From: Photobacterium aquae | GTDB taxonomy: Bacteria > Pseudomonadota > Gammaproteobacteria > Enterobacterales > Vibrionaceae | Direction of reading: 5' to 3' | Assembly (NCBI RefSeq): GCF_001029445.1 | Contig: NZ_LDOT01000039.1 | Span: 1 to 46,184, forward strand | DNA: 46,184 bases | In this document: piece after piece, positions 1 through 7,234 of the stretch | How positions within the stretch are numbered: position 1 is the first letter of the stretch | Layout: each line of letters begins with the position of its first letter | Position numbers and translations under genes: made by a program | Notes under the pieces: model-generated | Databases searched by the model: none | What the model saw: only the letters and a program-made list of their open reading frames with translations | What the model was told of the DNA's origin: nothing

Positions 1-44
1 AGCCCCAGCATTTCTGCTGAAGCTTCGTTGTAGTGGCGGAACGG
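1..44 (-). repeat. Degraded second copy of tRNA 3' end plus terminator
   Basis: Positions 1-40 match 111-150 with a single difference (position 21). The shared unit is the terminator hairpin of the tRNA operon followed by the CCA end of the tRNA. After about position 44 the copies diverge, but on the minus strand 45-90 still holds a sequence resembling a T-arm, so this looks like a decayed tRNA gene with its terminator rather than an intact tRNA. It continues beyond the window edge. Confidence 0.6.
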
Positions 45-103
45 CTGGGCTGGCACTCCAGCGGGACTCATTCGACCGCAGGGCGAACTTAAATTCAACG
101 CAC

Positions 104-134
104 ACAAAAAAGCCCCAGCATTTCTGCTGAGGCT
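104..134 (-). terminator. Rho-independent terminator of the tRNA operon
   Basis: On the minus strand, 10 bases after the CCA end of tRNA-Asp, a stem of AGCC-x-CAGCA type (111-120 with 125-134, loop TTTC, one mismatch) is followed by a run of six T. It ends the tRNA-Ser/tRNA-Asp transcript. Confidence 0.8.
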
Positions 135-143
135 TCGTTGTAG

Positions 144-220
144 TGGCGGAGCGGACGGGACTCGAACCCGCGACCCCCGGCGTGACAGGCCGGTATTCTA
201 ACCAACTGAACTACCGCTCC
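144..220 (-). tRNA. tRNA-Asp (anticodon GTC)
   Basis: The minus strand folds as a 77-nt tRNA with a 7-bp acceptor stem (GGAGCGG/CCGCTCC), encoded G discriminator and CCA, D-arm with GTTGG, anticodon stem-loop reading CCTGTCACG, and T-arm with GGTTCGAGTCC. The anticodon GTC gives aspartate. It lies 41 bases downstream of tRNA-Ser and shares its promoter and terminator. Confidence 0.97.
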
Positions 221-261
221 AATTCTTTATGAAACTCGGCTTTCGCCCAATCTCTAGAATG

Positions 262-352
262 TGGCGGAGGGATAGGGATTTGAACCCTAGATACGCTATA
301 AACGTATGCCGGTTTTCAAGACCGGTGCTTTCAACCACTCAGCCATCCCTCC
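262..352 (-). tRNA. tRNA-Ser (anticodon TGA)
   Basis: The minus strand gives a 91-nt class II tRNA with acceptor GGAGGGA/TCCCTCC, encoded CCA, anticodon loop CTTGAAA (TGA, serine), and a long variable arm (CATACG...CGTATC) typical of tRNA-Ser. The T-arm contains GGTTCAAATCC. It is the first gene of a two-tRNA operon. Confidence 0.97.
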
Positions 353-365
353 GTAAGTGCGGTGA

Positions 366-394
366 ATAATAAGGGCTTCTTTGTATCCTGTAAA
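366..394 (-). promoter_or_regulatory. Sigma-70 promoter of the tRNA-Ser/tRNA-Asp operon
   Basis: On the minus strand TTTACA (394-389) and TATTAT (371-366) are separated by exactly 17 bases, close to consensus. The predicted start falls about 7 bases before the mature 5' end of tRNA-Ser. Confidence 0.75.
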
Positions 395-570
395 GTACAA
401 ATTTCACAAAAAAAGCCAACCGCACAATATCAAGCCACAATGATCACCAATGAAGCATCACTATCCCATGCAAATGCACCGGAATGCATTTATCACTGCC
501 AGTAAACCAGCTTTTACCTGCCATATATAGTAACGGGGCTAAAATACCGGCTTGATCTTGCTACCAATAA

Positions 571-684
571 TTACCCAAACAACCAGGCCAGTAGCAAAAC
601 AAAGAGCAGCAAACCACCCATGGCTTTCAAGAGCAAGGCCAAACGGGTCGTTCCTCCCTTCGGTGCTTGATTACAACATCCCAT
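571..684 (-). CDS. 37-residue Cys-Cys single-span membrane protein, probably copper-responsive
   Basis: A 37-codon gene starts at ATG 684 with a strong ribosome binding site (GGGGGAG, 4-5 bases before the ATG) and ends at TAA 571-573. The protein begins MGCCNQAPKGG, has basic residues near 9-14 and 20, and ends in one hydrophobic helix (about residues 15-36, rich in Leu). The adjacent Cys3-Cys4 pair lies on the short N-terminal side and could bind a thiophilic metal or be acylated; neither is shown. The promoter just upstream (712-742) has the architecture of CueR-activated copper promoters, so copper-induced expression is the best inference. I recognise no named family. The reading frame, ribosome site and promoter together make it very likely real despite its size. 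Confidence 0.8.
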   Translation of the reverse strand: MGCCNQAPKGGTTRLALLLKAMGGLLLFVLLLAWLFG

Positions 685-711
685 AACTCCCCCTCTTTAT
701 TCTGTATCGCC

Positions 712-742
712 AAAATAATGCTTCCAGCTACAGGAAGGTCAA
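712..742 (-). promoter_or_regulatory. CueR/MerR-type promoter (19-bp spacer) of the 37-residue gene
   Basis: On the minus strand the -35 TTGACC (742-737) and -10 TATTTT (717-712) are 19 bases apart, the lengthened spacer of MerR-family promoters. Between them lies the imperfect dyad ACCTTCC-7-GGAAGCA (739-719). Known CueR operators at copA and cueO have ACCTTCC-7-GGAAGGT, and the middle GCTGGAAG also matches. The predicted transcript start leaves only about a 20-base leader before ATG 684. Confidence 0.7.
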
Positions 743-1093
743 GCCCGCTATCTCTGCCCCGGTTGTTTACCCACATTTATGCAGCCACAACAGAACATCA
801 TCATCCATAGACCACAATACAGGCAGAGTGATTAATAAGCGTACATATTGGGAAGATCGGCTATTTTTCGCTATTTACTGCTGGTGTAGAAAACTTGAAC
901 AAGATCCAACAGCATTTTCACTGGGGAGGAATCTTCAACACTACTCTTGTTTTATCCCTTCTCAAAGCAAGATTTCATTCATTTCTCACAATTATGGGAC
1001 ATATCACAAAGTCATCCGATAGTGCTTAACCACCCAAAAATCGTTTGATAAAGATAACGCAAGGTCGACGCAGGGTTTTATCAGGAGGTAATT
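743..1093. other. Intergenic stretch without a supported gene
   Basis: A 64-codon frame beginning with GTG at 828 has no convincing family or codon character and is not accepted. The last bases (1083-1088, AGGAGG) belong to the ribosome binding site of the gene starting at 1094. Confidence 0.5.
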
Positions 1094-1291
1094 GTGTCTA
1101 TCAATTCTATCGACCATAGTGAAATTGCAGACGTGTCATCAAAATGGGACTTCAAAGACGAAACAGCGTCAAATATTTCCCGGAACAAACGCCAACAAGC
1201 CGAAGCACGACGTCGGATTGAGATGCTCCGAGACATCCGAGCCTGTGGCTTGACCATCGAAGAGGCCAAGGAACTCGGATTGATACACTAA
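1094..1291 (+). CDS. Small charged protein, unknown function (65 aa)
   Basis: The gene starts with GTG at 1094, five bases after a perfect AGGAGG (1083-1088), which decides the start. The 65-residue product is soluble and highly charged. Residues 30-47 carry a basic/acidic stretch, KRQQAEARRRIEML, that resembles the conserved core of the small PA3496-type proteins found in many gammaproteobacteria. The C-terminal part (LTIEEAKELGL) does not fit that family as I know it, so the relation is tentative. No signal peptide or membrane span is seen. It stands alone, 130 bases before trxC. Confidence 0.65.
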   Translation: MSINSIDHSEIADVSSKWDFKDETASNISRNKRQQAEARRRIEMLRDIRACGLTIEEAKELGLIH

Positions 1292-1421
1292 CCTCATAAC
1301 CTTGTAATAGCAGAGCAAGGCTTGATAGAAATCGTCTATCACAACAATCTGTTATTCCTACTTTCCTAATACTTGGGTAGTCGTTACATTAGTGCGTAAC
1401 AAAATAAAACGGAACGCAATT

Positions 1422-1856
1422 ATGACTTCGATGACTACCCGCTGCCCTCACTGCAAAGCGATGAACCGTATCCCTACCGAGCGCCTAGATGATGTCGCGA
1501 CATGCGGCGTCTGCAAAGAGCCACTGCTTGACGGCAAACCCGTTGAAGGGACATCAGATAACTTCCTGTCATTATTACAAGGTGACAAGCCTGTAGTTGT
1601 CGATTTCTGGGCACCGTGGTGTAACCCTTGTGTCGGTTTCGCTCCTGTTTTCGAAGATGTCGCCAAAGAACGTAACGGTGATGTACGCTTCGTAAAAATT
1701 GATACCGAAGCCCAGCAAGCACTTGCAGCCCAATACCGAATCCGTAGCATTCCAACCATCATGGTATTTAAAAACGGTCAACTCGCCGACACTATCAATG
1801 GCGCACTACCAAAAGGCCATTTCGATCAGTGGCTTGATCAAGCTCTGAGCAAATAA
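1422..1856 (+). CDS. trxC: Thioredoxin 2 (TrxC), zinc-containing, WCNPC active site
   Basis: Cytoplasmic disulfide reductase of 144 residues. An N-terminal zinc-ribbon has C8-x2-C11 and C28-x2-C31, the hallmark of TrxC against TrxA. The thioredoxin fold follows, with the redox motif WCNPC at 66-70 and the cis-Pro segment SIPTIMVF. The usual motif is WCGPC; Asn in place of Gly is uncommon and could shift the redox potential. I chose ATG 1422 (after GGAAC) because it puts the zinc ribbon at the expected N-terminus; an in-frame start at 1392 would add ten residues without family support. It is monocistronic, ending at a terminator shared with the convergent nlpE-like gene. Confidence 0.95.
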   Translation: MTSMTTRCPHCKAMNRIPTERLDDVATCGVCKEPLLDGKPVEGTSDNFLSLLQGDKPVVVDFWAPWCNPCVGFAPVFEDVAKERNGDVRFVKIDTEAQQALAAQYRIRSIPTIMVFKNGQLADTINGALPKGHFDQWLDQALSK

Positions 1857-1875
1857 CAGCCAGCAGCCCTAAAAC

Positions 1876-1902
1876 AAAAAGAGCGCCTACTGGCGCTCTT
1901 TT
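1876..1902. terminator. Bidirectional rho-independent terminator between trxC and nlpE
   Basis: A perfect 7-bp GC-rich stem, GAGCGCC (1881-1887) and GGCGCTC (1892-1898) with loop TACT, is flanked by A-run on the left and T-run on the right, so it can serve both convergent genes. Confidence 0.85.
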
Positions 1903-1916
1903 GCTAAACAACAAAC

Positions 1917-2447
1917 TTACTGTTTCTTCAACGTATAGTGATCTGCCAATTCACCAGTAACGCGATTGCCTTCGCGATCCAAACGGAACAGTTGGTTCTC
2001 CCCTACAAAATATTGAATCGGCTGATCGCTGATCCCCGGCAAAGCTATCGTATTACCGGCTGCATTCCAATTAAATGTGCCGTCATGCTCGAACGTTCCG
2101 TCTTTTTTACCCAGATAGACTTCCGTCAGGTTAAACGTACCATCCTGCCCGAGCACCAGCTCGGTTTTAATTCCCTCACAATCAGCACATGGCAAAATAC
2201 CAGTATACGTTCCATTCCAGTCCAAGGCATTTTGAGCATTATGCGCGCCATCAACAACTGGCTGCTCGGCTTGCTCTGTTTCTGTTACGACAAGATCTAC
2301 GGTTTCGCCCGCTCCATCCTCTACAACCGTCGTTTCAACCACCGCCTGGCTATCATTTGATTGTGCGGCAGGGTCATTTGCGCCCTGCTGATCACAGCCA
2401 GCCAAAACAAAGCCAGCAACTACCAGTGCAATAAAGGTTTTTTTCAT
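1917..2447 (-). CDS. nlpE: NlpE-like outer-membrane lipoprotein
   Basis: A 176-residue lipoprotein. The signal peptide (MKKTFIALVVAGFVLAGC) ends in a lipobox with Cys18 as acylation site, followed by Asp19. After an acidic linker (about 19-75) comes an NlpE N-terminal domain: WNGTYTGILPCADCEGIKTEL, with the CxxC (CADC) motif typical of NlpE, then beta-rich sequence to the end. E. coli NlpE has a second domain; this protein stops after the first, like many Vibrio homologues. NlpE activates the Cpx envelope stress system on surface contact and was first linked to copper tolerance. That role is interesting beside the CueR-type promoter 1.2 kb away, but no shared regulation is visible. Confidence 0.85.
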   Translation of the reverse strand: MKKTFIALVVAGFVLAGCDQQGANDPAAQSNDSQAVVETTVVEDGAGETVDLVVTETEQAEQPVVDGAHNAQNALDWNGTYTGILPCADCEGIKTELVLGQDGTFNLTEVYLGKKDGTFEHDGTFNWNAAGNTIALPGISDQPIQYFVGENQLFRLDREGNRVTGELADHYTLKKQ

Positions 2448-3232
2448 GGTGTAATCCTTGTGAATACAATCTCAATGCGTGGACAAAATTATAGCGCGCC
2501 TTATGTTGGTATAGCGTCATATAAACGTAAGTATTACGTCAGAAAACCCAGACAGCCTGCGAATAAAGTACAACACCTTCTCACTACTACTGCATTTTTG
2601 GTCTGCCAGAAAAGAACGTTTCACATAAAGCCATGTCGAACAGTTAGCCAACACGGTCAAATAGACACCGCTTGATTTATTGCACAGAAAAAAACACGCA
2701 TTATACCAATGCCATTCAACGCCAAGCCACATACCCAATAAAACCATTAAAAACAGTGTGATAAGTTTAATTTTTATTTCAACACTTTCATTTCAAGTAA
2801 CAAAAATCGATAAAAGTCACATATTTTTGCAATTTGGTCTGTTTACAAGAATCAAATTTATAGTTAGTGTTGATTGGTCTGTTACTCAGACCTTTAACCG
2901 ATCTTTCATTTTCCACGTCCATGCCTCACTTCTCGCCAAAGTCAGCTGCATCCTCAACGTAGAACAATGATCCCCCCCTTGCAGACATATGTTGCGAATG
3001 ACTGCAAGCGTTGCCGTGAGTTAGGTGAGCTCCGGTAAACAATTAGGAAGGTTGTTGAGTAACTCAGCCCAATGTGATGATTACAAGGGCTGGTTTTGGA
3101 ACTCGGTGTGATTCATTGCCTCTGGCTAAGAACGCACTGTTAATACTCAATTTATCCCAAAACACCTGCTCTAGCATTTAGCCAAGACAAGCACAAGGTG
3201 CCAACCGCAGGTAATGGGAAAAGGAAAACACC
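2448..3232. other. Long intergenic region, no supported gene
   Basis: This AT-rich stretch carries only frames without family resemblance or ribosome sites. A small hairpin GGTCTG-5-CAGACC (2876-2892) followed by TTT could be a weak terminator. The right half (about 2970-3230) may be a long leader of the cold-shock-like gene, but I recognise no known RNA family. Confidence 0.4.
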
Positions 3233-3433
3233 ATGAATGCACAAACAGGTATTATTCGCAGCTTTAACCCAGCAAACAACACAGGCATGATTACCTGTGA
3301 TCTGGGTGGCGATATCAATTTCTCAGCTTGCCAGATTACCAGCCTACAACAGCCTGAATCTGGTAGCATGGTTGAATTTACCGTGGATGATTCAAACTGC
3401 GCACTTGAAGCAGTAAACATCCGCTACCTATAA
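3233..3433 (+). CDS. Small cold-shock-domain-like protein (66 aa)
   Basis: The 66-residue product reads GIIRSFNPANNTGMITCDLGGDINFSACQI near the N-terminus. This follows the layout of the cold-shock OB fold (G-x-V-K-W-F-N ... G-F-G-F-I ... D-I-F-V-H): GIIRSFN is the RNP1-side strand start and DINFSACQI replaces the D-I-F-V-H-F-S-A segment. Two aromatic positions used by classical CspA for nucleic-acid stacking are replaced, so binding may be altered. It starts at ATG 3233 after AAAAGGAAA and ends before a strong terminator. Some vibrios encode such divergent Csp-like proteins; role not known. Confidence 0.75.
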   Translation: MNAQTGIIRSFNPANNTGMITCDLGGDINFSACQITSLQQPESGSMVEFTVDDSNCALEAVNIRYL

Positions 3434-3450
3434 GCGTTATTCTATTACTG

Positions 3451-3482
3451 ATACAGCAAGGCCGCGATGGCCTTGCTGTTTA
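3451..3482 (+). terminator. Rho-independent terminator after the Csp-like gene
   Basis: A perfect 11-bp stem ACAGCAAGGCC (3453-3463) with GGCCTTGCTGT (3469-3479), loop GCGAT, is followed by a short T-run. It lies 17 bases after the stop codon. Confidence 0.75.
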
Positions 3483-4024
3483 CCTGCCTTACCAACCACT
3501 TCACTTACTTCTTTCATCGTATCAACGGTCAATACGTCCTTCTTCAAGATAAATTTGTCCCCTTATCATCGAGCTCACATCTATATACAGAATTCAAAAT
3601 AGACTGAATGTACTCAGATCCATCCTCAACCGTCGTTCCTGACAATAACTTACAGATAATTCTGCCTTTATGTAGAACTTTTTCCTCATAGACTTGTCAG
3701 AAAGCAGGTGCAGAATATGCGTGATGATGCTGATATTAACGTTGAGTATGTCAGATTTATGCTTATAACTTGTTTTCGCTCGTTTTGTCACATTGCGTGA
3801 ATTGATGCAGTAAAAAACATTACACAGGTCACGTTTTTTACATATTTCGTGTACTAAAAGGTATTTTTCTGTGGTTTGCATCGGCTTTTTTACACAAAAA
3901 ATTTCCTTGTATGGCACACTAGACTGAGTAAAAAGTGAAAAAATAATATCTTGATTGAATTTTTCAGTGTAACGCTCATGTGTATCATTTTGAGACGATA
4001 CCGAAAATAGAGCCATTTTAGGCA

Positions 4025-4042
4025 ATCAATCGTGCGATTGAT
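4025..4042. repeat. 18-bp perfect palindrome upstream of the M23 endopeptidase gene
   Basis: ATCAATCGTGCGATTGAT consists of two 8-bp arms around a TG centre. It could be an operator for a dimeric regulator. It lies about 190 bases before the endopeptidase start. Confidence 0.6.
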
Positions 4043-4058
4043 AATTTAAAAGAATTTT

Positions 4059-4109
4059 GCAAGGAAGCAACCAGCATGAGTACAACGTACCTTCGTCATG
4101 CTTCCTTGC
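4059..4109. repeat. Large inverted repeat (11-bp arms) upstream of the M23 endopeptidase gene
   Basis: GCAAGGAAGCA (4059-4069) is the exact reverse complement of TGCTTCCTTGC (4099-4109). The interior holds further self-complementary pieces (GTAC-AAC-GTAC around 4080-4090, and GCATGA/TCATGC competing with the outer stem), so an RNA made from it would form a long or alternative hairpin. No T-run follows, so it is not a classical terminator. Confidence 0.65.
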
Positions 4110-4231
4110 TAGGACGTATAGTACTGCGCACGTTTTACACAAAACGGTTAAACGTAACGTTGGAATTTGCCATCACGGACGGCAATCAACACCAAGCCAG
4201 TACTGACTAAACTAATAAAACGAAGAATGCC

Positions 4232-5551
4232 ATGATATCTAACAAACCTTCAGTGCAATCCAAAAAGTGGATGCCGGCTACAATTTTGGGGGTTGCCAGC
4301 CTCTCTTTTATCACATTGGCCGTCTTGTTCAGTACCCCGTCGCAAACGGACCGCACTATCCCTCTGAATCTTGTTAGTTCTGCCCCGTGGGCACCGACTC
4401 AAAGCGATAATCCTACCCGTATTGAACAACCTCGTTTTGAATACACGATCAAAAAGGGCGATACCCTCAGTGGTATCTTTTCTCGCCTCCATGTGCCTAT
4501 TGCCAGCATGCAACAATTAATGGAAGCTGATCTCAACCACCTTAAAATCGATACCCTTCAGCCAGGCAATAAACTACGTTTCTGGTTAGCCGATGGGACC
4601 AACCAACTTGAACGTCTAGAGCTTGAATTCAACCGAGCCCAAATCGTGGCCTACAAGCGCGTTGATGACAATGGCTTTGAAATTGAAGAAATCAATATTC
4701 CTGGTGACTGGGATGATCTTATCGCCACTGGGGAGATCCACGGCAGCTTCTCTGTCTCTGCCGAAAAAGCAGGCCTCAATGCCACCGAAATTTATGAAAT
4801 CACCAATTTACTCAAAGACAAAATGAAATTTGCCCGCGATCTTCGTGCCGGTGACAACTTCGAAGTGGTTGTTTCCCGTCAGTCGGTAGACAAAGAGCTT
4901 ACCGGCCAACATGAGATCCGCGCTATTCGCATCCACAACCGTGGCCAAACAATCTCGGCCTACCTACACAGCGACGGTAACTTCTACGATGCCAAAGGCG
5001 ATAGCCTACAACGTGCATTCCTACGCTACCCTTATGATGCCAACCGCAAGTACCGCATCAGCTCAAGCTTCAACCCTAAACGTCGCCATCCGGTAACTGG
5101 GCGAGTTTCGCCACATAACGGCGTTGACTTTGCCACACCGAAAGGCACCCCAGTGTTATCCACCGGTGACGGTGTCGTGATCCAGACGGTCAGCCACCCT
5201 TACGCTGGGAAATATATCGTGATCCAGCACGGTACAAACTACCGCACCCGCTACCTGCACAACAGCAAGATTCTGGTTCATAAAGGACAGAAAGTCTCCC
5301 GTGGACAGAAGATTGCATTGGCTGGCGCAACCGGCCGTGTAACCGGTCCTCATATCCATTACGAGTTTCTAATCCGCAACCGCCCGGTCAACCCGATGAC
5401 AGCCAATATTCCAATGGCCTCATCCGTACCGAGCAAAGAAAAACGCCAGTTTGAGGAAACGGTCGCCCTGTATGACCAAATGATGGACAAGCCTAACCAA
5501 GGTTTATTTACCCACACCAATACAAAAGCAAAGGAAAATGCGGTGCAATAA
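4232..5551 (+). CDS. M23 (LytM) murein endopeptidase, MepM/ShyA type with LysM/OapA-like domain
   Basis: A 439-residue periplasmic, membrane-anchored peptidoglycan D,D-endopeptidase that cuts cross-links to allow wall growth. A hydrophobic segment at about 15-36 anchors or exports it. A LysM/OapA-like binding domain begins at EYTIKKGDTLSGI (about 70-120). A middle beta domain follows, and the zinc peptidase domain lies at about 290-390 with ligands H295 and D299 (HNGVD) and H374-x-H376 (HIHYEF). All catalytic residues are present, so it should be active. Architecture and length match E. coli MepM and Vibrio cholerae ShyA/ShyB; I cannot tell which orthologue. No clear Zur box is seen, which argues weakly against a ShyB-like role. 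Confidence 0.92.
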   Translation: MISNKPSVQSKKWMPATILGVASLSFITLAVLFSTPSQTDRTIPLNLVSSAPWAPTQSDNPTRIEQPRFEYTIKKGDTLSGIFSRLHVPIASMQQLMEADLNHLKIDTLQPGNKLRFWLADGTNQLERLELEFNRAQIVAYKRVDDNGFEIEEINIPGDWDDLIATGEIHGSFSVSAEKAGLNATEIYEITNLLKDKMKFARDLRAGDNFEVVVSRQSVDKELTGQHEIRAIRIHNRGQTISAYLHSDGNFYDAKGDSLQRAFLRYPYDANRKYRISSSFNPKRRHPVTGRVSPHNGVDFATPKGTPVLSTGDGVVIQTVSHPYAGKYIVIQHGTNYRTRYLHNSKILVHKGQKVSRGQKIALAGATGRVTGPHIHYEFLIRNRPVNPMTANIPMASSVPSKEKRQFEETVALYDQMMDKPNQGLFTHTNTKAKENAVQ

Positions 5552-5644
5552 AAGGGCTACCGTTGTGAACAGCAGGTTACTCTAGTGAACTAACACACTC
5601 GATAACTGCGTAAAAATTCCAGCACATTGCGTTACCTCAAAAAC

Positions 5645-5672
5645 AAAAAAGCCACCGAAAGGTGGCTTTTTT
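5645..5672. terminator. Bidirectional terminator between the endopeptidase and GH1 genes
   Basis: GCCACC (5651-5656), loop GAAA, GGTGGC (5661-5666), with A6 on the left and T6 on the right, between two convergent genes. Confidence 0.85.
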
Positions 5673-5689
5673 CACATAATAATCAGGTA

Positions 5690-7084
5690 CTAACGACTCT
5701 TTAATGAGGCCCCATTGGTGGCAATTACCTGCTTATACCAACCAAAACTCTTTTTACGCATCCGGGTAAGCTCACCACTGCCGTCATCATGGCGGTCAAC
5801 ATAGATGAATCCATAGCGTTTACTCATTTCTGCCGTTGAATTGGCTACCAAATCAATCGGGCCCCATGATGTGAACCCCATAAGCTCCACACCATCCAAT
5901 ACCGCCTCACGAGCCTGAACCAAATGGTCATTGAGATAGGCGATACGGTAATCATCCTCAATCTCCCCCTGCTCATTGACTTCGTCACGGGCACCCAGAC
6001 CATTTTCAACCACAAACAAAGGCTTTTGATAACGGTCATAAAGGAAATTCAGCAAAATCCGCAATCCTTTAGGATCAATCAACCAGCCCCATTGGCTTTT
6101 CTCTAGATAAGGGTTCGGCACGCTATCAACAATGTTTCCGACTTCTTTTTGCTTGGGATCAGCGCTGGCACACCCACTCGCATAATAGCTAAACGAGATA
6201 AAATCGACACTGGCAGCCGCAATCGCCTCCAAATCCCCCGGGGCCATAGTAATCTCAATACCATTTTCCCTAAAATAGCGCAGCATATAGCCCGGATAGC
6301 GACCACGGGTCTGAACATCCCCGAAAAACAACCATTTGTTGTTTTCATGCATAGCCGCAATCACATCATCCGGATTACAGGTATACGGGTAGTTAATCGC
6401 CCCCAGCAGCATATTGCCAATTTGGGCATCAGGGATCATCGCATGACAAAGAGACACCGCCTTGGCATTTGCCACCAGCTGATGGTGAATGGCCTGATAG
6501 ATTTCAGCTTCTGATGCGGCTTCATCCAACCCGACCCCAGTAAACGGGGCATGAAGAGACATATTGATCTCATTGAATGTCAGCCAGAGCTTTACCTTAT
6601 CCTGATAACGCTGGAACACCGTACTGGCGTAACGCTCAAAAAAACCAATCAAACGACGATCTGCCCAGCCACCATAGTGTTCAGCCAAATAGTAAGGCAT
6701 TTCATAATGGGATAAGGTGACAAACGGTGTGATCCCATGATGGGCTAGCTCATCAAAAATCCGGTCGTAATACGCCAGCCCGGCCTCGTTAGGTTCTGCC
6801 TCATCGCCATTTGGGAAAATCCGGCTCCAGGCTATCGATAGGCGTAAGCAGGTAAACCCCATCTCCTTGAACAACGCGATATCTTCCGGATAGCGATGGT
6901 AGAAATCAATCGCCAAATCCTTGATCCCCGGCGTTCTCTCGTCACGGCTTTGATGCGGACTCAAAATACCATTAGGGAGCATATCTGACGTCGACAGCCC
7001 TTTGCCATCCGTCTCAAATGCGCCTTCGACCTGATTGGCTGCGATAGCGCCGCCCCACAAAAATCCGGCTGGAAAGGTTTTCAT
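5690..7084 (-). CDS. GH1 6-phospho-beta-glucosidase
   Basis: A 464-residue cytoplasmic glycoside hydrolase family 1 enzyme that splits phosphorylated beta-glucosides such as cellobiose-6-P or salicin-6-P. It opens with FPAGFLWGGAIAANQVEGA, the GH1 N-terminal signature. The acid/base Glu is E172 (TFNEI) and the nucleophile E360 (VVENGLG). The phosphate-binding motif S-K-R-Y-G-F-I-Y-V-D at 421-430 marks phospho-substrates. I start it at ATG 7084, after GGAACC and at the family's usual N-terminus. The frame stays open to a TTG at 7234, directly after the natB stop, but those 50 residues have no family counterpart. No PTS permease or BglG-type regulator lies nearby, so its sugar must enter through a transporter encoded elsewhere. 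Confidence 0.92.
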   Translation of the reverse strand: MKTFPAGFLWGGAIAANQVEGAFETDGKGLSTSDMLPNGILSPHQSRDERTPGIKDLAIDFYHRYPEDIALFKEMGFTCLRLSIAWSRIFPNGDEAEPNEAGLAYYDRIFDELAHHGITPFVTLSHYEMPYYLAEHYGGWADRRLIGFFERYASTVFQRYQDKVKLWLTFNEINMSLHAPFTGVGLDEAASEAEIYQAIHHQLVANAKAVSLCHAMIPDAQIGNMLLGAINYPYTCNPDDVIAAMHENNKWLFFGDVQTRGRYPGYMLRYFRENGIEITMAPGDLEAIAAASVDFISFSYYASGCASADPKQKEVGNIVDSVPNPYLEKSQWGWLIDPKGLRILLNFLYDRYQKPLFVVENGLGARDEVNEQGEIEDDYRIAYLNDHLVQAREAVLDGVELMGFTSWGPIDLVANSTAEMSKRYGFIYVDRHDDGSGELTRMRKKSFGWYKQVIATNGASLKSR

Positions 7085-7234
7085 TGCGGTTCCTTCAATG
7101 TACATACCAGTAGAAGTATAGTTATACCCTAATCGCATGATCGCTACCGTGCGCGCAGACGCCATTTTACCGCTATCTAAGAACACACCACCCAGACGCT
7201 TGTTTTGCTTGCCAATCGCAGATGTTTTATCCAA

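Larger units (their letters stand above)
3483..4231. other. Intergenic region with palindromes, no supported gene
   Basis: A 143-codon frame on the minus strand (3594-4025) has the random, Lys/Ser/Cys-rich composition of AT-rich noncoding DNA and no ribosome site; I do not accept it. The right part (4025-4109) carries two perfect palindromes listed separately. Confidence 0.45.

Noticed and set aside
828..1022. 64-codon plus-strand frame
   Set aside because: GTG start without a clear ribosome site, no family resemblance, codon and residue make-up like noncoding DNA.
2680..2970. 96-codon plus-strand frame
   Set aside because: No ribosome site or recognisable domain; lies in an AT-rich intergenic stretch.
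3594..4025. 143-codon minus-strand frame before the endopeptidase
   Set aside because: Lys/Ser/Cys-rich random composition, no ribosome site, no domain; best explained as open frame in AT-rich DNA.
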